Positions 1 through 8,656 of a stretch of 64,000 bases of DNA are shown in pieces. The position numbers and the translations under genes were made by a program. This DNA is from Chitinophaga flava (GTDB taxonomy: Bacteria; Bacteroidota; Bacteroidia; Chitinophagales; Chitinophagaceae): assembly GCF_003308995.1 (NCBI RefSeq), contig NZ_QFFJ01000002.1, positions 2,542,001 to 2,606,000 on the forward strand, given 5' to 3'. How positions within the stretch are numbered: position 1 is the stretch's first letter; each line of letters opens with the position of its first letter. The notes beneath the pieces are model-generated. The model saw only the letters and a list, made by a program, of their open reading frames with translations, was not told where the DNA came from and made no database searches.

Positions 1-1559
1 ATGCTGCAGGATGTTATTCTTCTGAAAGTGGGGCGGTAAGCATCACCGCACCGGCAGCAGCGTTGACCTCTTTAGTAAGTACTTCCGATTATCATGGTAT
101 GCAGGTGTCCTGCTATGGCCTGTCCGATGGGGAAATTAACCTGACTACCAGTGGTGGCAACGGCGGCAGCTATCAGGGGTATCAATACAGTGTTAACGGT
201 GGTGCCTACACGAATAATGCTCAATACAAAAACATAGGTGCCGGCAACTATACCATCAAAGTCCGGGATGGACGCGGTTGTGAAATCACTAAAAACATTG
301 TTCTACAACAGCCATCAGCGCCAGTGTCGCTGGTGATCTCAGACATTGCACACCTGCCCTGTGGTGGTAACCCTACCGGAAAAATCACCCTGCAGGCTGC
401 CGGTGGTACATTGCCCTATCAATATACACTCAACAATGGAGCTCCACAGCCGGATGGCGTATTTGCAACATTGCCTGCCGGTGACTATGCCCTCCTGGTA
501 AAAGATGTCAACGGTTGTGCCGCATCAGCCACCACGGCAGTAACAGCCATGTTCCCACCGGTAACAGCTACCGCTACGGTTACGAATGTACGCTGTAATG
601 GTGAATCCAATGGTGCGGTGGTATTGCAAGCGGCAGGCGGAGATGGAAGTTACAATTACCAGTGGAGCAGCGCCGGACTGAATGGGGCTCAGGCACCACA
701 GCTCAAAGCTGGCCGTTACAGCGTAAAAGTCACTGACGGCAAAGGCTGCAGCCAGTCCTATAGTTATGAAGTAACCCAACCGCCGGTGCTGGCGCTGGCT
801 GTGACAGGCTCGCAGATATGCGATGGTATCGATGATGGTACCATCACGACTACCGTACAAGGTGGCACCACTCCTTATCAATATGCACTGGGCAGCAGCA
901 TCTGGGGCAGCGACAATACCTTCAGCAACCTCACTTCCGGCGACTATACCGTGAAAGTTCAGGATGCGAATGGCTGCGGCAACAGTCAGCAGACTTCCAT
1001 CACCAAACGTAATGTTAAGCCGGATGCCAACTTCCTGGTAGCCTCCCGCAAAAACGCCTATGATACGCTGGTGATCAAGGAAATCAGCCTCCCGGCACCC
1101 GACTTTGTCAGCTGGACCTTCGACCCGCAGGCTATCCTGCTGGGCTATGACCACGGTACCCCACTGATAAAGTTCACCCGTCCGGGTACCTACTGGGTAG
1201 AAATGCAGGGCACTTTCGGTGAATGTAACTACAAAGTGCGCAAAGACCTTCAGATCAGCGACTACGACCCGCTGGCAGGGCCATCCAACAGCCTGCCGGT
1301 ACGTGTAATCGATACCGTTACACTGTCACCCAATCCTAATGATGGTAACTTCCGGTTCCAGATTAAGATGAGCCGCAAGCAACAGGTGATCGTATCCATA
1401 TTTGATCTGAATGGCCGCGTGCTGGCTAAACAACAGTATAGCCCGGCACTCCTGATAGATGACCGCTTTGCTTTGGGTAATGCCAATAACGGCATTTTTA
1501 TCCTGAGGGTAGTCGCCGAAAATGAAAGTAAAGACGTCAGATTTATTATCAGCCGTTAA
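1..1559 (+). CDS. SprB-repeat surface protein with T9SS C-terminal sorting domain (5' end outside window)
   Basis: The reading frame is already open at base 3 and ends at a TAA at 1557-1559, so only the C-terminal part of a longer protein is present. It contains four consecutive modules of about 75-80 residues plus the tail of a fifth. Each has the SprB-repeat look: a CxGxxDG or CNGESNG start, GG-x-PYQY in the middle, and GxYxVKVxDxxGC near the end. The last 85 or so residues (from about 1318) follow the type A T9SS sorting domain: an SPNPNDGNF start, a VSIFDLNGRVL strand and a final basic strand ending IISR. Known role of such proteins: export across the outer membrane by the type IX system and attachment at the cell surface as adhesins or gliding filaments. 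The next gene starts 38 bases downstream on the same strand, so the two are probably cotranscribed. Confidence 0.9.
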   Translation, partial: AAGCYSSESGAVSITAPAAALTSLVSTSDYHGMQVSCYGLSDGEINLTTSGGNGGSYQGYQYSVNGGAYTNNAQYKNIGAGNYTIKVRDGRGCEITKNIVLQQPSAPVSLVISDIAHLPCGGNPTGKITLQAAGGTLPYQYTLNNGAPQPDGVFATLPAGDYALLVKDVNGCAASATTAVTAMFPPVTATATVTNVRCNGESNGAVVLQAAGGDGSYNYQWSSAGLNGAQAPQLKAGRYSVKVTDGKGCSQSYSYEVTQPPVLALAVTGSQICDGIDDGTITTTVQGGTTPYQYALGSSIWGSDNTFSNLTSGDYTVKVQDANGCGNSQQTSITKRNVKPDANFLVASRKNAYDTLVIKEISLPAPDFVSWTFDPQAILLGYDHGTPLIKFTRPGTYWVEMQGTFGECNYKVRKDLQISDYDPLAGPSNSLPVRVIDTVTLSPNPNDGNFRFQIKMSRKQQVIVSIFDLNGRVLAKQQYSPALLIDDRFALGNANNGIFILRVVAENESKDVRFIISR

Positions 1560-1596
1560 TCCATATATTTTTTTAAGAGAGAGAGTTAGTAATAAG

Positions 1597-4500
1597 ATGT
1601 ATCGTATTATCCGTATCCTATGCTTGCTGCTGTGTTTATTTACAGCTGAAGAAACTGTTGTAGCCCAGCAATATCCTGTTACTGCCAGCACGCAGATTAT
1701 TCCGCCCTATAGTGTATATCTTCCGGACTATACAGTGCCGGGCAGTGACAAGCTACGGGTAATACTCGTACAGAATGACCTGACCAAGCCCTCTTATGAT
1801 GTGCGGCTGCAGATGACGGTGGAGCGCAACGGTACGCTGATCATGCGAACAGCACCGGCCTTTAATCCACGTCCGCTGACGCTCAGTGCCGGCGTGCCCA
1901 CTATTATCAGCGGCGCCGACCTGGCAGATTATCTGAGTACCAATAATATTGAGTTCAGCGGTGGTTTTAGCCGGGACAGCTATGAGCGCACCCGCTCCCT
2001 GCCGGAAGGCTCTTACCGCATTACTTTCACGGCCTTTGACTATCGCCGTCCGCAAGTGCAGGTAAGTAACATCGGCGCTAATATCTTTTTCTTCCAGAAA
2101 AATGACCCACCGCTGCTGAATATGCCTATCTGTGGCAGTCGTGTGGAAAAAAGAGATCCGCAGTTCCTGACATTCAGCTGGAGCAGTCGTAATACGCCCA
2201 ATCCACTGGAAGGAGGAGGCACAGAATACATCTTCTCTCTCTATGAAATAAAACCCAAAAACAGCAATCCTGATTATATCGTCCGCAGCACCCGCGCGAT
2301 CTATACCATCACCACCGAACAGAATACCATCGCCTACGGCCCTGGTGAACCGGCGCTGATAGACAGCATGGAGTACGTATGGATCGTACAGGCCCGCGAC
2401 AAGAGCGGCCGTGATATGTTCAGTAATCAGGGACTGAGCCAGAGCTGCCGGTTTACCTACCTGGGCAACAATCCTTTTGAAACTAACAAAATCGGCAAGC
2501 CTGCTCTCTCCGGCCAGGCTACCGGTGAAAGAACAATCAAGCTCTCCTGGCAGCTGGCTCCTGATAACGTGAGTTATAAGGTGGATGCCTACCGCGTACA
2601 ATACCGCGCCGCCAAAAAAGATGGTGTGGAATATGACTGGCGTACAGCCGAATCTCCGCGTGATACCGTCCTGAATGTAAACAGCCTCGAACCGGGCCGC
2701 AGCTACGAAGCACGACTGCAGTGGCTCGTAGCCGGTGTGTATGGCCCCTTCAGCGACATAGTAACGGTAACGACTAAACCCTCCCGCACTTTCACCTGCG
2801 GTGATCCGGCATTGTTGCAGACACCACAGAATAGTACGCCACTGCCTACAGCCATGGCCGGTAGTATCTTCCGTATCGGCCACTTCGACGTAATGCTTAC
2901 TGAAGTGACCGGTGCCGACGGCGTTTTCAGCGGCCGTGGTAAAGTGATTACACCAGGCTTTGGCACCGGCATGCTGCTGCAGTTCAACAGGATATCTGTA
3001 AATACAGACCTGGTAGTGACCCGTGGTGAGATGCAGGCCGTAACAGACGGTATCGACAAATTTGTGAGTGACGCCGTAAAACACCAGCGTGGCGGTGATG
3101 AAGTAGGACAGGTAAAAACCGGCGACCTCATTCCGGATATCACTACCAAACTGCATCTGTTCACCAAAGAAAGCATCGTAATAGATACCGATAAAGGCAC
3201 CATCACCCTGAAAGATTCCAATAGCGGACAGGAAGAGGTGATCAACTATAAAGAGAAAGGAAAGGTCTTACCGCTGGTAATAGAAGATACTGATGGTAAC
3301 CTCTATAATGTCGATAAAAGTGGTAAGGTAACGTCAGCGGGTACACGTGATAAAGCACTCGCAGGCAACCCTGCGGCACTGGCAGCTTTGAATAAACTGG
3401 ATCTGAGTAACGGTATGATCACCTTCTCAGTGAAAGACAGCAAGTATGCCTTCGATAGCTGGAAAGACAGCTACTACGGCAAACCAGTGCTCGACAGTAG
3501 TTATGAGAAACTGGCCGATGGCCGTTATCGTGTAAGTGCCAAGGCCATCGTTCCGGGTGAGCAGGACCAGGTAATCGCTACATTGGTCAATACAAAAGAC
3601 ATCGACAGAAGCAAGATCAAATTTGTGAGCGGCAAGGGTATTACTTATCCGGCTGATTCCACTAAAGATGGTTTTGTTATCACGCTGACCGGCGGTCCTG
3701 CCAGCGATGCGCAGGAAGTATATGCCGTATACACCAAAGGTGGCAAATACATCAGTGTGGGTAAACTGCTGGTAGCCAGCTACGCGCCCAAACAAAAACG
3801 GGTGATACTGGTGCCGGTAGGTTACAACACAAACGTGTCTGAAGATGCCATCAGCAAAGCCCTGAAAGATGCTTATGAAAAGATTGGTATCACCTTTACC
3901 GTAGAAACGGATGCAAGCTTCCGCGCTAACAAAGACTGGGATCTGAACAAGGATACCATACTGCAGGACAGCAAAAGCGCTGTCCTGGGCAATGGTTTCA
4001 CCGGTGAGGAGAAAGCCATGCGCAAGGCTTATCGCAAAAACCACAACATAGATAAGGATGCCACTTACCTCTTTGTTGTCAACGAAGTTGCGTTGAAAGA
4101 TGGTGACGAGTTGGGTAAAATGCCACGTCAGAGCCAGTTCGGTTTCGTCTTCATAAAAAATGGCGCTGCTGAAAAAATCATCCGCACGGTAGCACACGAA
4201 ACCGGTCATGGTGCCTTTACGCTGGAACATACGTTCAGCGCAGGTATCGGACTCGATAAAGGTAGTACCGACAACCTCATGGATTACAGCAGTGGCTACA
4301 ACCTCCTGAAATACCAGTGGGATGTAGTCCATGACCCGGGCCATGTATGGGGCATTTTGGAAGATGATAAAGAGAGTCAGCTCTTCAGCGGGGACTATAT
4401 ACTTGTATCCGATTATCTGCTGAAAGATATAACAGGCAAGGATTATATCGAAGATGGAAAAATCGGGTATGTAGCTCCTAATGGACAGATTATCCGATTG

Positions 4501-7158
4501 GACAAAGCGGCAAAGGTATCTTTTGCCGGTTACATGGAAGTAAGAGCCACGGGAGAAAAGTCACCTTTGTCAAAAGATGCGATTGGAGTAGTTACAGGTT
4601 TCTTCCAGGATAGTAAGTACTGGACGGCAATTTTCTCAGACGGCAAATTTGTTGGCTACTACAATACTGATGTTGGTAGATATGAACAATTGGAATCTAC
4701 GGAGACTCGGTTGGTGGTAACAGGTGTGGAATTCTCGCCTTGTAAGATGGTGTTTTATGCCGGAAGGTATACTGCGCAAAAAATGGAATATGCGGTTGCC
4801 ACTGAAGTCAAATTTGTGGACGATGAGAAAAAAATGATCGGTGTAAAAGAGGTGACTGGTGAGCAATGCGTTGACTGTACCCTGCCATTGGAGAAGAAGC
4901 CGAAAGCTGTGCAAAAACTGTTATCCGAGCTGTTGCTGAATCCAGAGAGCTCCTTACTGGACAGTTTTATAGAGGATATCAGTGAGGATGATATGAAGAA
5001 TTTTATTTGTGTGGAAGACCGTTTTGCCATAATAAAAAATATTGCCAATGGCTGGGTGGTTGGTAAGACAGATGAAATGTCCATTATTAAGCTGATTAGA
5101 AGTACTCCGGATAAAGATGCTGCAGCACTGATAAATTTATTTGATAAGGATGATAGCTTTTTGCTGGGCTCCTTGTTCCATGCCATTGATGGTGCAGAGC
5201 TGGAGGAATATTATGCTGTAATGTCTCAATTGTACTTCCGCTCCAAGTCAGCTAGTGAGTGGCAGAAGGCATATGCACAAATGGACGATACCTTCGCTGA
5301 ATTTGCTAAGACTCATAGCTCAAGTGATGCGAATTATAAATATGAGCTGGCTAGAAATGTAAATACTTTCCCTGGATACTGTTATTGGAGAGAGGATGGT
5401 ATACTACGGAATACGATTCACTATAAGAAGCCAATTGATGCCCGGTTCTTTACAGGTGACGGAACAATTTCAGTTGGAATGAGGTGTGATGATGCCGGTA
5501 TGTTCCACCAAACGTTTACCCTGCGACCTTTCGAACTTGTTAGGCTGTATTCCAATACCAAAGAAAAGCTCGATACCGGAATAGTTGGCTATATGCCAGC
5601 ACTGAGCCTGACTTATCTCGCTAATAAATATGAAAACCTGGATGTCAATATTCTGGTTAATAAGCTCGCTGTGTTGACTGCCACACAACAGATGCTGATA
5701 CGGGGAATTACAGCGGGAGCATTTTTATGGGCAACTGTAGATATGGTGGTTGCTAATGGTAACCTCTATATTGCCCAGAATGAGGAGGAACTAGCGAAGT
5801 CGGAAAGTGGTAGAAAGTTCGTTGCCGCATGGGGAGAGGTGAATACCTATTTGGCGATTGGACAGGGGGGGCGCCTTTATTACGGCCTGGCTAAACACTA
5901 CCTTGAATATACAATTGCCCTGAAGGAGCTGAAAGCGATATTTAAGGAATATGAACTGACCGATCTGAAAACTTTGCGGGAAACCAATCCTGGTCTGGCG
6001 GCCAAACTGGAATCTTTTGGCAAGGATGGTATCCGTCAGTTGGACAACCTTCAGGCAGATTATGCATTAGTGTTACAGAAAGAAGAGGCGGATGCGCTGG
6101 AAATTGGCAGAAGATCCGTAACACTAGGTTCCGGTGATGTACAGCAGGTGATGACGTGGATGAGTAAAGTGGATGATGGTAATGTATATATTACGGTTCA
6201 TGGTAAGGGAGGTGCTTATTCGGTCATCCACAATGGACAACAGGTAGCACTTAGTCATCGTTCTCTGGCCAAATGGATACGTACACAGGATGACCTGGTT
6301 GGTAAAAAACTGGTCTTGCTTTCTTGCGCAGATCTGGAAACAGCCCAGTCTGTAAGCCGTCTGCTGAAAACGGAGTTGGCCTCCAACCATGGCTGGGTGA
6401 AGGTTTACGAGAATGGTGTAATTGAATATGAACATAGCTTCCGTCGGCTTACACCGGATGGTAATGTTAATACTGCACCCGAAGTACAAGTAGGTGCAAA
6501 AGGAGCTCCCTCCGGAAAATATGTGCTGTTGAACGCGGCTGCTGAAGCGATGAGTGCAGAAGCTGTACATGTAGCTTTGCTGGCAAGAGCAGAACAACTT
6601 CCTTCCCTGAGGACATTCTTACAACGTTATGATCCGGTTGCTGATGCGGCAGTGATTGGCAGGATCAACGCCCTGTCAGATCAGATGCTGGAAAGGTTGA
6701 ATGACATGTATAAAAAATTCAAAATGGTGGGTAGTGCGGATAGAACGCCGGCTTTTGCAGAACCGCCTTTCAGTGCGACTAAACAACTTGAGTTATCACC
6801 AGGTTCCTGGGAATCGGTAACGATCCACTACAACCGGCAGGGCTTCCCTGATCTCTCTGGTTATGCTGCCTGGGAGTTTGAGTACAACCCAACATTAACA
6901 GGTGGAGCGCCTCTGGTAGCGGATGCCAGTGACATGACCAGAGCAAATGCTTTATTTAGACCCAATCCCCGATTTGAGCCAAGGCCTGGCACACAGTGTT
7001 TAATCCTGATCGATGGCGAATGGGTAGTACATACCTGGCACCATCTCGAAGACGGTGTTACTATGGTACCTGTCAGAACATCAGTACATGGCGCTTTCAG
7101 GCATAATGGAGGTCAGGCCGTGATCAAACGAGGCTTGCAGGGAATTTTTATCCGCTAG
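1597..7158 (+). CDS. Secreted multidomain polymorphic toxin: TANFOR-like, FN3, metzincin-like protease, C80-like module, WHH nuclease
   Basis: I chose ATG 1597 (1853 residues) because it follows an AG-rich stretch and begins a clean signal peptide ending near TVVAQQ; the in-frame ATG at 1522 lies inside the upstream gene. Residues about 20-280 resemble the Bacteroidetes TANFOR module, and about 300-395 is a fibronectin type III domain. H867-E868-x-x-H871 with H878 (HETGHGAFTLEH) and Met895 in NLMDYSSG form a metzincin-type zinc site with its Met-turn. Residues 1535 (VHGKGG) and 1577 (LLSCAD) give the His and Cys layout of C80-like self-cutting modules. The last 100 residues hold TWHHLEDG (W1814-H1815-H1816) and VHGAFRHNGG (H1831, H1836), the signature of WHH-type HNH/EndoVII nuclease toxins. 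No T9SS tail is visible. Inferred role: a delivered antibacterial DNase, processed on the way. Residues 900-1500 match nothing I recognise and are AT-richer than the front. Confidence 0.75.
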   Translation: MYRIIRILCLLLCLFTAEETVVAQQYPVTASTQIIPPYSVYLPDYTVPGSDKLRVILVQNDLTKPSYDVRLQMTVERNGTLIMRTAPAFNPRPLTLSAGVPTIISGADLADYLSTNNIEFSGGFSRDSYERTRSLPEGSYRITFTAFDYRRPQVQVSNIGANIFFFQKNDPPLLNMPICGSRVEKRDPQFLTFSWSSRNTPNPLEGGGTEYIFSLYEIKPKNSNPDYIVRSTRAIYTITTEQNTIAYGPGEPALIDSMEYVWIVQARDKSGRDMFSNQGLSQSCRFTYLGNNPFETNKIGKPALSGQATGERTIKLSWQLAPDNVSYKVDAYRVQYRAAKKDGVEYDWRTAESPRDTVLNVNSLEPGRSYEARLQWLVAGVYGPFSDIVTVTTKPSRTFTCGDPALLQTPQNSTPLPTAMAGSIFRIGHFDVMLTEVTGADGVFSGRGKVITPGFGTGMLLQFNRISVNTDLVVTRGEMQAVTDGIDKFVSDAVKHQRGGDEVGQVKTGDLIPDITTKLHLFTKESIVIDTDKGTITLKDSNSGQEEVINYKEKGKVLPLVIEDTDGNLYNVDKSGKVTSAGTRDKALAGNPAALAALNKLDLSNGMITFSVKDSKYAFDSWKDSYYGKPVLDSSYEKLADGRYRVSAKAIVPGEQDQVIATLVNTKDIDRSKIKFVSGKGITYPADSTKDGFVITLTGGPASDAQEVYAVYTKGGKYISVGKLLVASYAPKQKRVILVPVGYNTNVSEDAISKALKDAYEKIGITFTVETDASFRANKDWDLNKDTILQDSKSAVLGNGFTGEEKAMRKAYRKNHNIDKDATYLFVVNEVALKDGDELGKMPRQSQFGFVFIKNGAAEKIIRTVAHETGHGAFTLEHTFSAGIGLDKGSTDNLMDYSSGYNLLKYQWDVVHDPGHVWGILEDDKESQLFSGDYILVSDYLLKDITGKDYIEDGKIGYVAPNGQIIRLDKAAKVSFAGYMEVRATGEKSPLSKDAIGVVTGFFQDSKYWTAIFSDGKFVGYYNTDVGRYEQLESTETRLVVTGVEFSPCKMVFYAGRYTAQKMEYAVATEVKFVDDEKKMIGVKEVTGEQCVDCTLPLEKKPKAVQKLLSELLLNPESSLLDSFIEDISEDDMKNFICVEDRFAIIKNIANGWVVGKTDEMSIIKLIRSTPDKDAAALINLFDKDDSFLLGSLFHAIDGAELEEYYAVMSQLYFRSKSASEWQKAYAQMDDTFAEFAKTHSSSDANYKYELARNVNTFPGYCYWREDGILRNTIHYKKPIDARFFTGDGTISVGMRCDDAGMFHQTFTLRPFELVRLYSNTKEKLDTGIVGYMPALSLTYLANKYENLDVNILVNKLAVLTATQQMLIRGITAGAFLWATVDMVVANGNLYIAQNEEELAKSESGRKFVAAWGEVNTYLAIGQGGRLYYGLAKHYLEYTIALKELKAIFKEYELTDLKTLRETNPGLAAKLESFGKDGIRQLDNLQADYALVLQKEEADALEIGRRSVTLGSGDVQQVMTWMSKVDDGNVYITVHGKGGAYSVIHNGQQVALSHRSLAKWIRTQDDLVGKKLVLLSCADLETAQSVSRLLKTELASNHGWVKVYENGVIEYEHSFRRLTPDGNVNTAPEVQVGAKGAPSGKYVLLNAAAEAMSAEAVHVALLARAEQLPSLRTFLQRYDPVADAAVIGRINALSDQMLERLNDMYKKFKMVGSADRTPAFAEPPFSATKQLELSPGSWESVTIHYNRQGFPDLSGYAAWEFEYNPTLTGGAPLVADASDMTRANALFRPNPRFEPRPGTQCLILIDGEWVVHTWHHLEDGVTMVPVRTSVHGAFRHNGGQAVIKRGLQGIFIR

Positions 7159-7220
7159 AAACTTGTGGAATTTTTAGATTTGACGACATTTGTATCATCT
7201 TCAATAAGAAATCGGATTAT

Positions 7221-7796
7221 ATGAGATCAGGATTTGAGTTGTTTAAAACACGCAAACAGGAAGAAAGTATAGATATAGCAACACTAGAACAACAATATGG
7301 TATTCAGTTGCCACCGTTGTATAAACTTTTTGTATCTACCTTCCATTTAGACAGAAAGGTATTGGCTGGTGAAAGATATTTCGACACAACTATACAAAAT
7401 TACCGGGAAGCAGCGATGGTAGCCTATTATCCATTGCTAAATGATCCTGAAAAAGTGTTGGATATCTCTCTCATGTATGACCTGGAATTCAACTTAATCA
7501 TGTGGCAGAACAACTATCAGCGGGAACCCGAATGGATGGACTATGGTTTCTTCAAGATCACTGATATTGGAATGGGAGGAGGGCTGTATGTAGGTACCCG
7601 CGATGAAAATAAAGACAAGATATTCCGGATAGTATGGGACTGGGATGAGCCTTATGATGAAATCTGTGATAATATTTTCGAACTGGTGCGCGGACTTACA
7701 TTGGTATACGATCCAAACGATCCGCCACACGGCATTACCTCCTACGATCAGCTCTACAAAAACTGGGGAGATGAATACTGGCAGATAAGAAGCTAA
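7221..7796 (+). CDS. SUKH (SMI1/KNR4-family) immunity protein, presumed antidote to the upstream nuclease
   Basis: A 191-residue cytoplasmic protein with no signal peptide or membrane segment. The fold signature of SMI1/KNR4 (SUKH) proteins is visible: an N-terminal LEQQYGIQLPPLYKLFVSTF segment (residues about 23-42) and a later glycine-rich GMGGGLYVGTRDENKD turn followed by IFRIVWDWDEP. It starts 62 bases after the toxin stop codon on the same strand, exactly where immunity genes sit in polymorphic toxin loci. SUKH proteins are known partners of HNH/EndoVII nuclease toxins, so I infer that it binds and blocks the WHH domain. The gene is AT-rich like the 3' half of the toxin, as expected for a toxin tail and immunity cassette exchanged as a unit. 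The family call is good; the pairing rests on position. Confidence 0.75.
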   Translation: MRSGFELFKTRKQEESIDIATLEQQYGIQLPPLYKLFVSTFHLDRKVLAGERYFDTTIQNYREAAMVAYYPLLNDPEKVLDISLMYDLEFNLIMWQNNYQREPEWMDYGFFKITDIGMGGGLYVGTRDENKDKIFRIVWDWDEPYDEICDNIFELVRGLTLVYDPNDPPHGITSYDQLYKNWGDEYWQIRS

Positions 7797-7896
7797 AATA
7801 ACAGTTCAAATTACTATAGCTCTAATTATGCACAAACCCGGATTATATGTAGACTTTAATGAGCTGCTGGGTGATATAAGCTGACTTCAATATACT

Positions 7897-7922
7897 CATC
7901 GCAAGGAATTTTCCTTGCGATG
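7897..7922. terminator. Bidirectional hairpin between convergent genes
   Basis: A perfect 12-base inverted repeat (CATCGCAAGGAA / TTCCTTGCGATG) with a two-base centre lies between the immunity gene and the convergent SRPBCC gene. Runs of T next to the dyad are short, so termination strength is uncertain, but the position fits a shared terminator. Confidence 0.55.
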
Positions 7923-7946
7923 GGTGTTTATGAGATATACGCTGCT

Positions 7947-8423
7947 TTACTGCATGGTTGCCAATGCGGCTTCCAGCTTGTCGAGTGTTTGATGGGCTCC
8001 TTCCACGGCACCATACTCTTTTACTATTTTCTCAAGTATTTCTGCAGACAGGAAGGTGCTACGCATCGTGAGATGGGTTTTCCCATGCTGTTCTTCAAAG
8101 TTGATATCTACCTCAAAACGATCGGGATCATTGTCAATTCCGGAATCATGCAGATAGGCCAGCCGATAGGGAGGTTCTACTGCAGAATAGGTAATCCTGT
8201 TTTCAAAATGTTGTCCCTCTGCGGAATGCATGGTATACCGCCATACGCCGCCGGGGCGTACATCAATCTCATGAAAAGTATTGGTAAATCCTTTGGGCCC
8301 CCACCATTTGATCAGGAGTTCGGGTTCTGTCCATGCTTTAAAAACAAGCTCTCTTGGAGCGTCGAAGGTGCGGTGGATCACCAGTTCCCGCGAAGCGGTA
8401 ACGCTGTCGTTTTTTGCTGCCAT
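7947..8423 (-). CDS. SRPBCC / AHSA1-type (activator of Hsp90 ATPase homologue-like) protein
   Basis: A START-like SRPBCC protein of 158 residues from the ATG at 8423, which follows an A-rich leader; an in-frame ATG at 8480 would add 19 unconserved residues. The family hallmarks are clear: RTFDAPRELVFKAWTEPELL, then KWWGPKGFT, RPGGVWRYTMH, and a C-terminal helix in which DKLEAALA closes the hydrophobic cavity. Members bind small hydrophobic ligands or act in stress responses, and the substrate cannot be told from sequence. In many genomes such genes are cotranscribed with an ArsR regulator; none is present here, although a palindromic operator-like site sits upstream at 8599-8620. Confidence is high for the family and low for the role. 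Confidence 0.85.
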   Translation of the reverse strand: MAAKNDSVTASRELVIHRTFDAPRELVFKAWTEPELLIKWWGPKGFTNTFHEIDVRPGGVWRYTMHSAEGQHFENRITYSAVEPPYRLAYLHDSGIDNDPDRFEVDINFEEQHGKTHLTMRSTFLSAEILEKIVKEYGAVEGAHQTLDKLEAALATMQ

Positions 8424-8598
8424 ACTTTTTATTTTTTGCTTGAAGTTCCTGCTTATGTCAAAGTCGTCTTGCCATCGCACTGATATTTAATAATTAAGAG
8501 GCAATCATTCCAATACCCTCTCTCTTCTGGTTGGATCGGCTATTGCCCGCAACATATCTCGCCTCATAAAATATGCGACACTTTTGAAGGTGTAAATA

Positions 8599-8620
8599 TA
8601 TGCAACCTTTTGGTTGTATA
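8599..8620. promoter_or_regulatory. Operator-like palindrome between divergent genes
   Basis: The site has nine-base arms TATGCAACC and GGTTGTATA around a TTTT centre, with one mismatch. It lies between the divergent SRPBCC and lactonase genes. The AACC-N4-GGTT core has the shape of an ArsR/MarR-type dimer site. No cognate regulator is seen nearby, so this is inference from symmetry and position. Confidence 0.4.
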
Positions 8621-8656
8621 ATATTTTTTGGGGAGATGATTAACGGGGAGGGCATT

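Noticed and set aside
1753..3156. Long minus-strand open frame (467 codons) inside the toxin gene
   Set aside because: It lies antisense to clear coding sequence, has no recognisable motif and no start context; it is a shadow of the plus-strand gene.
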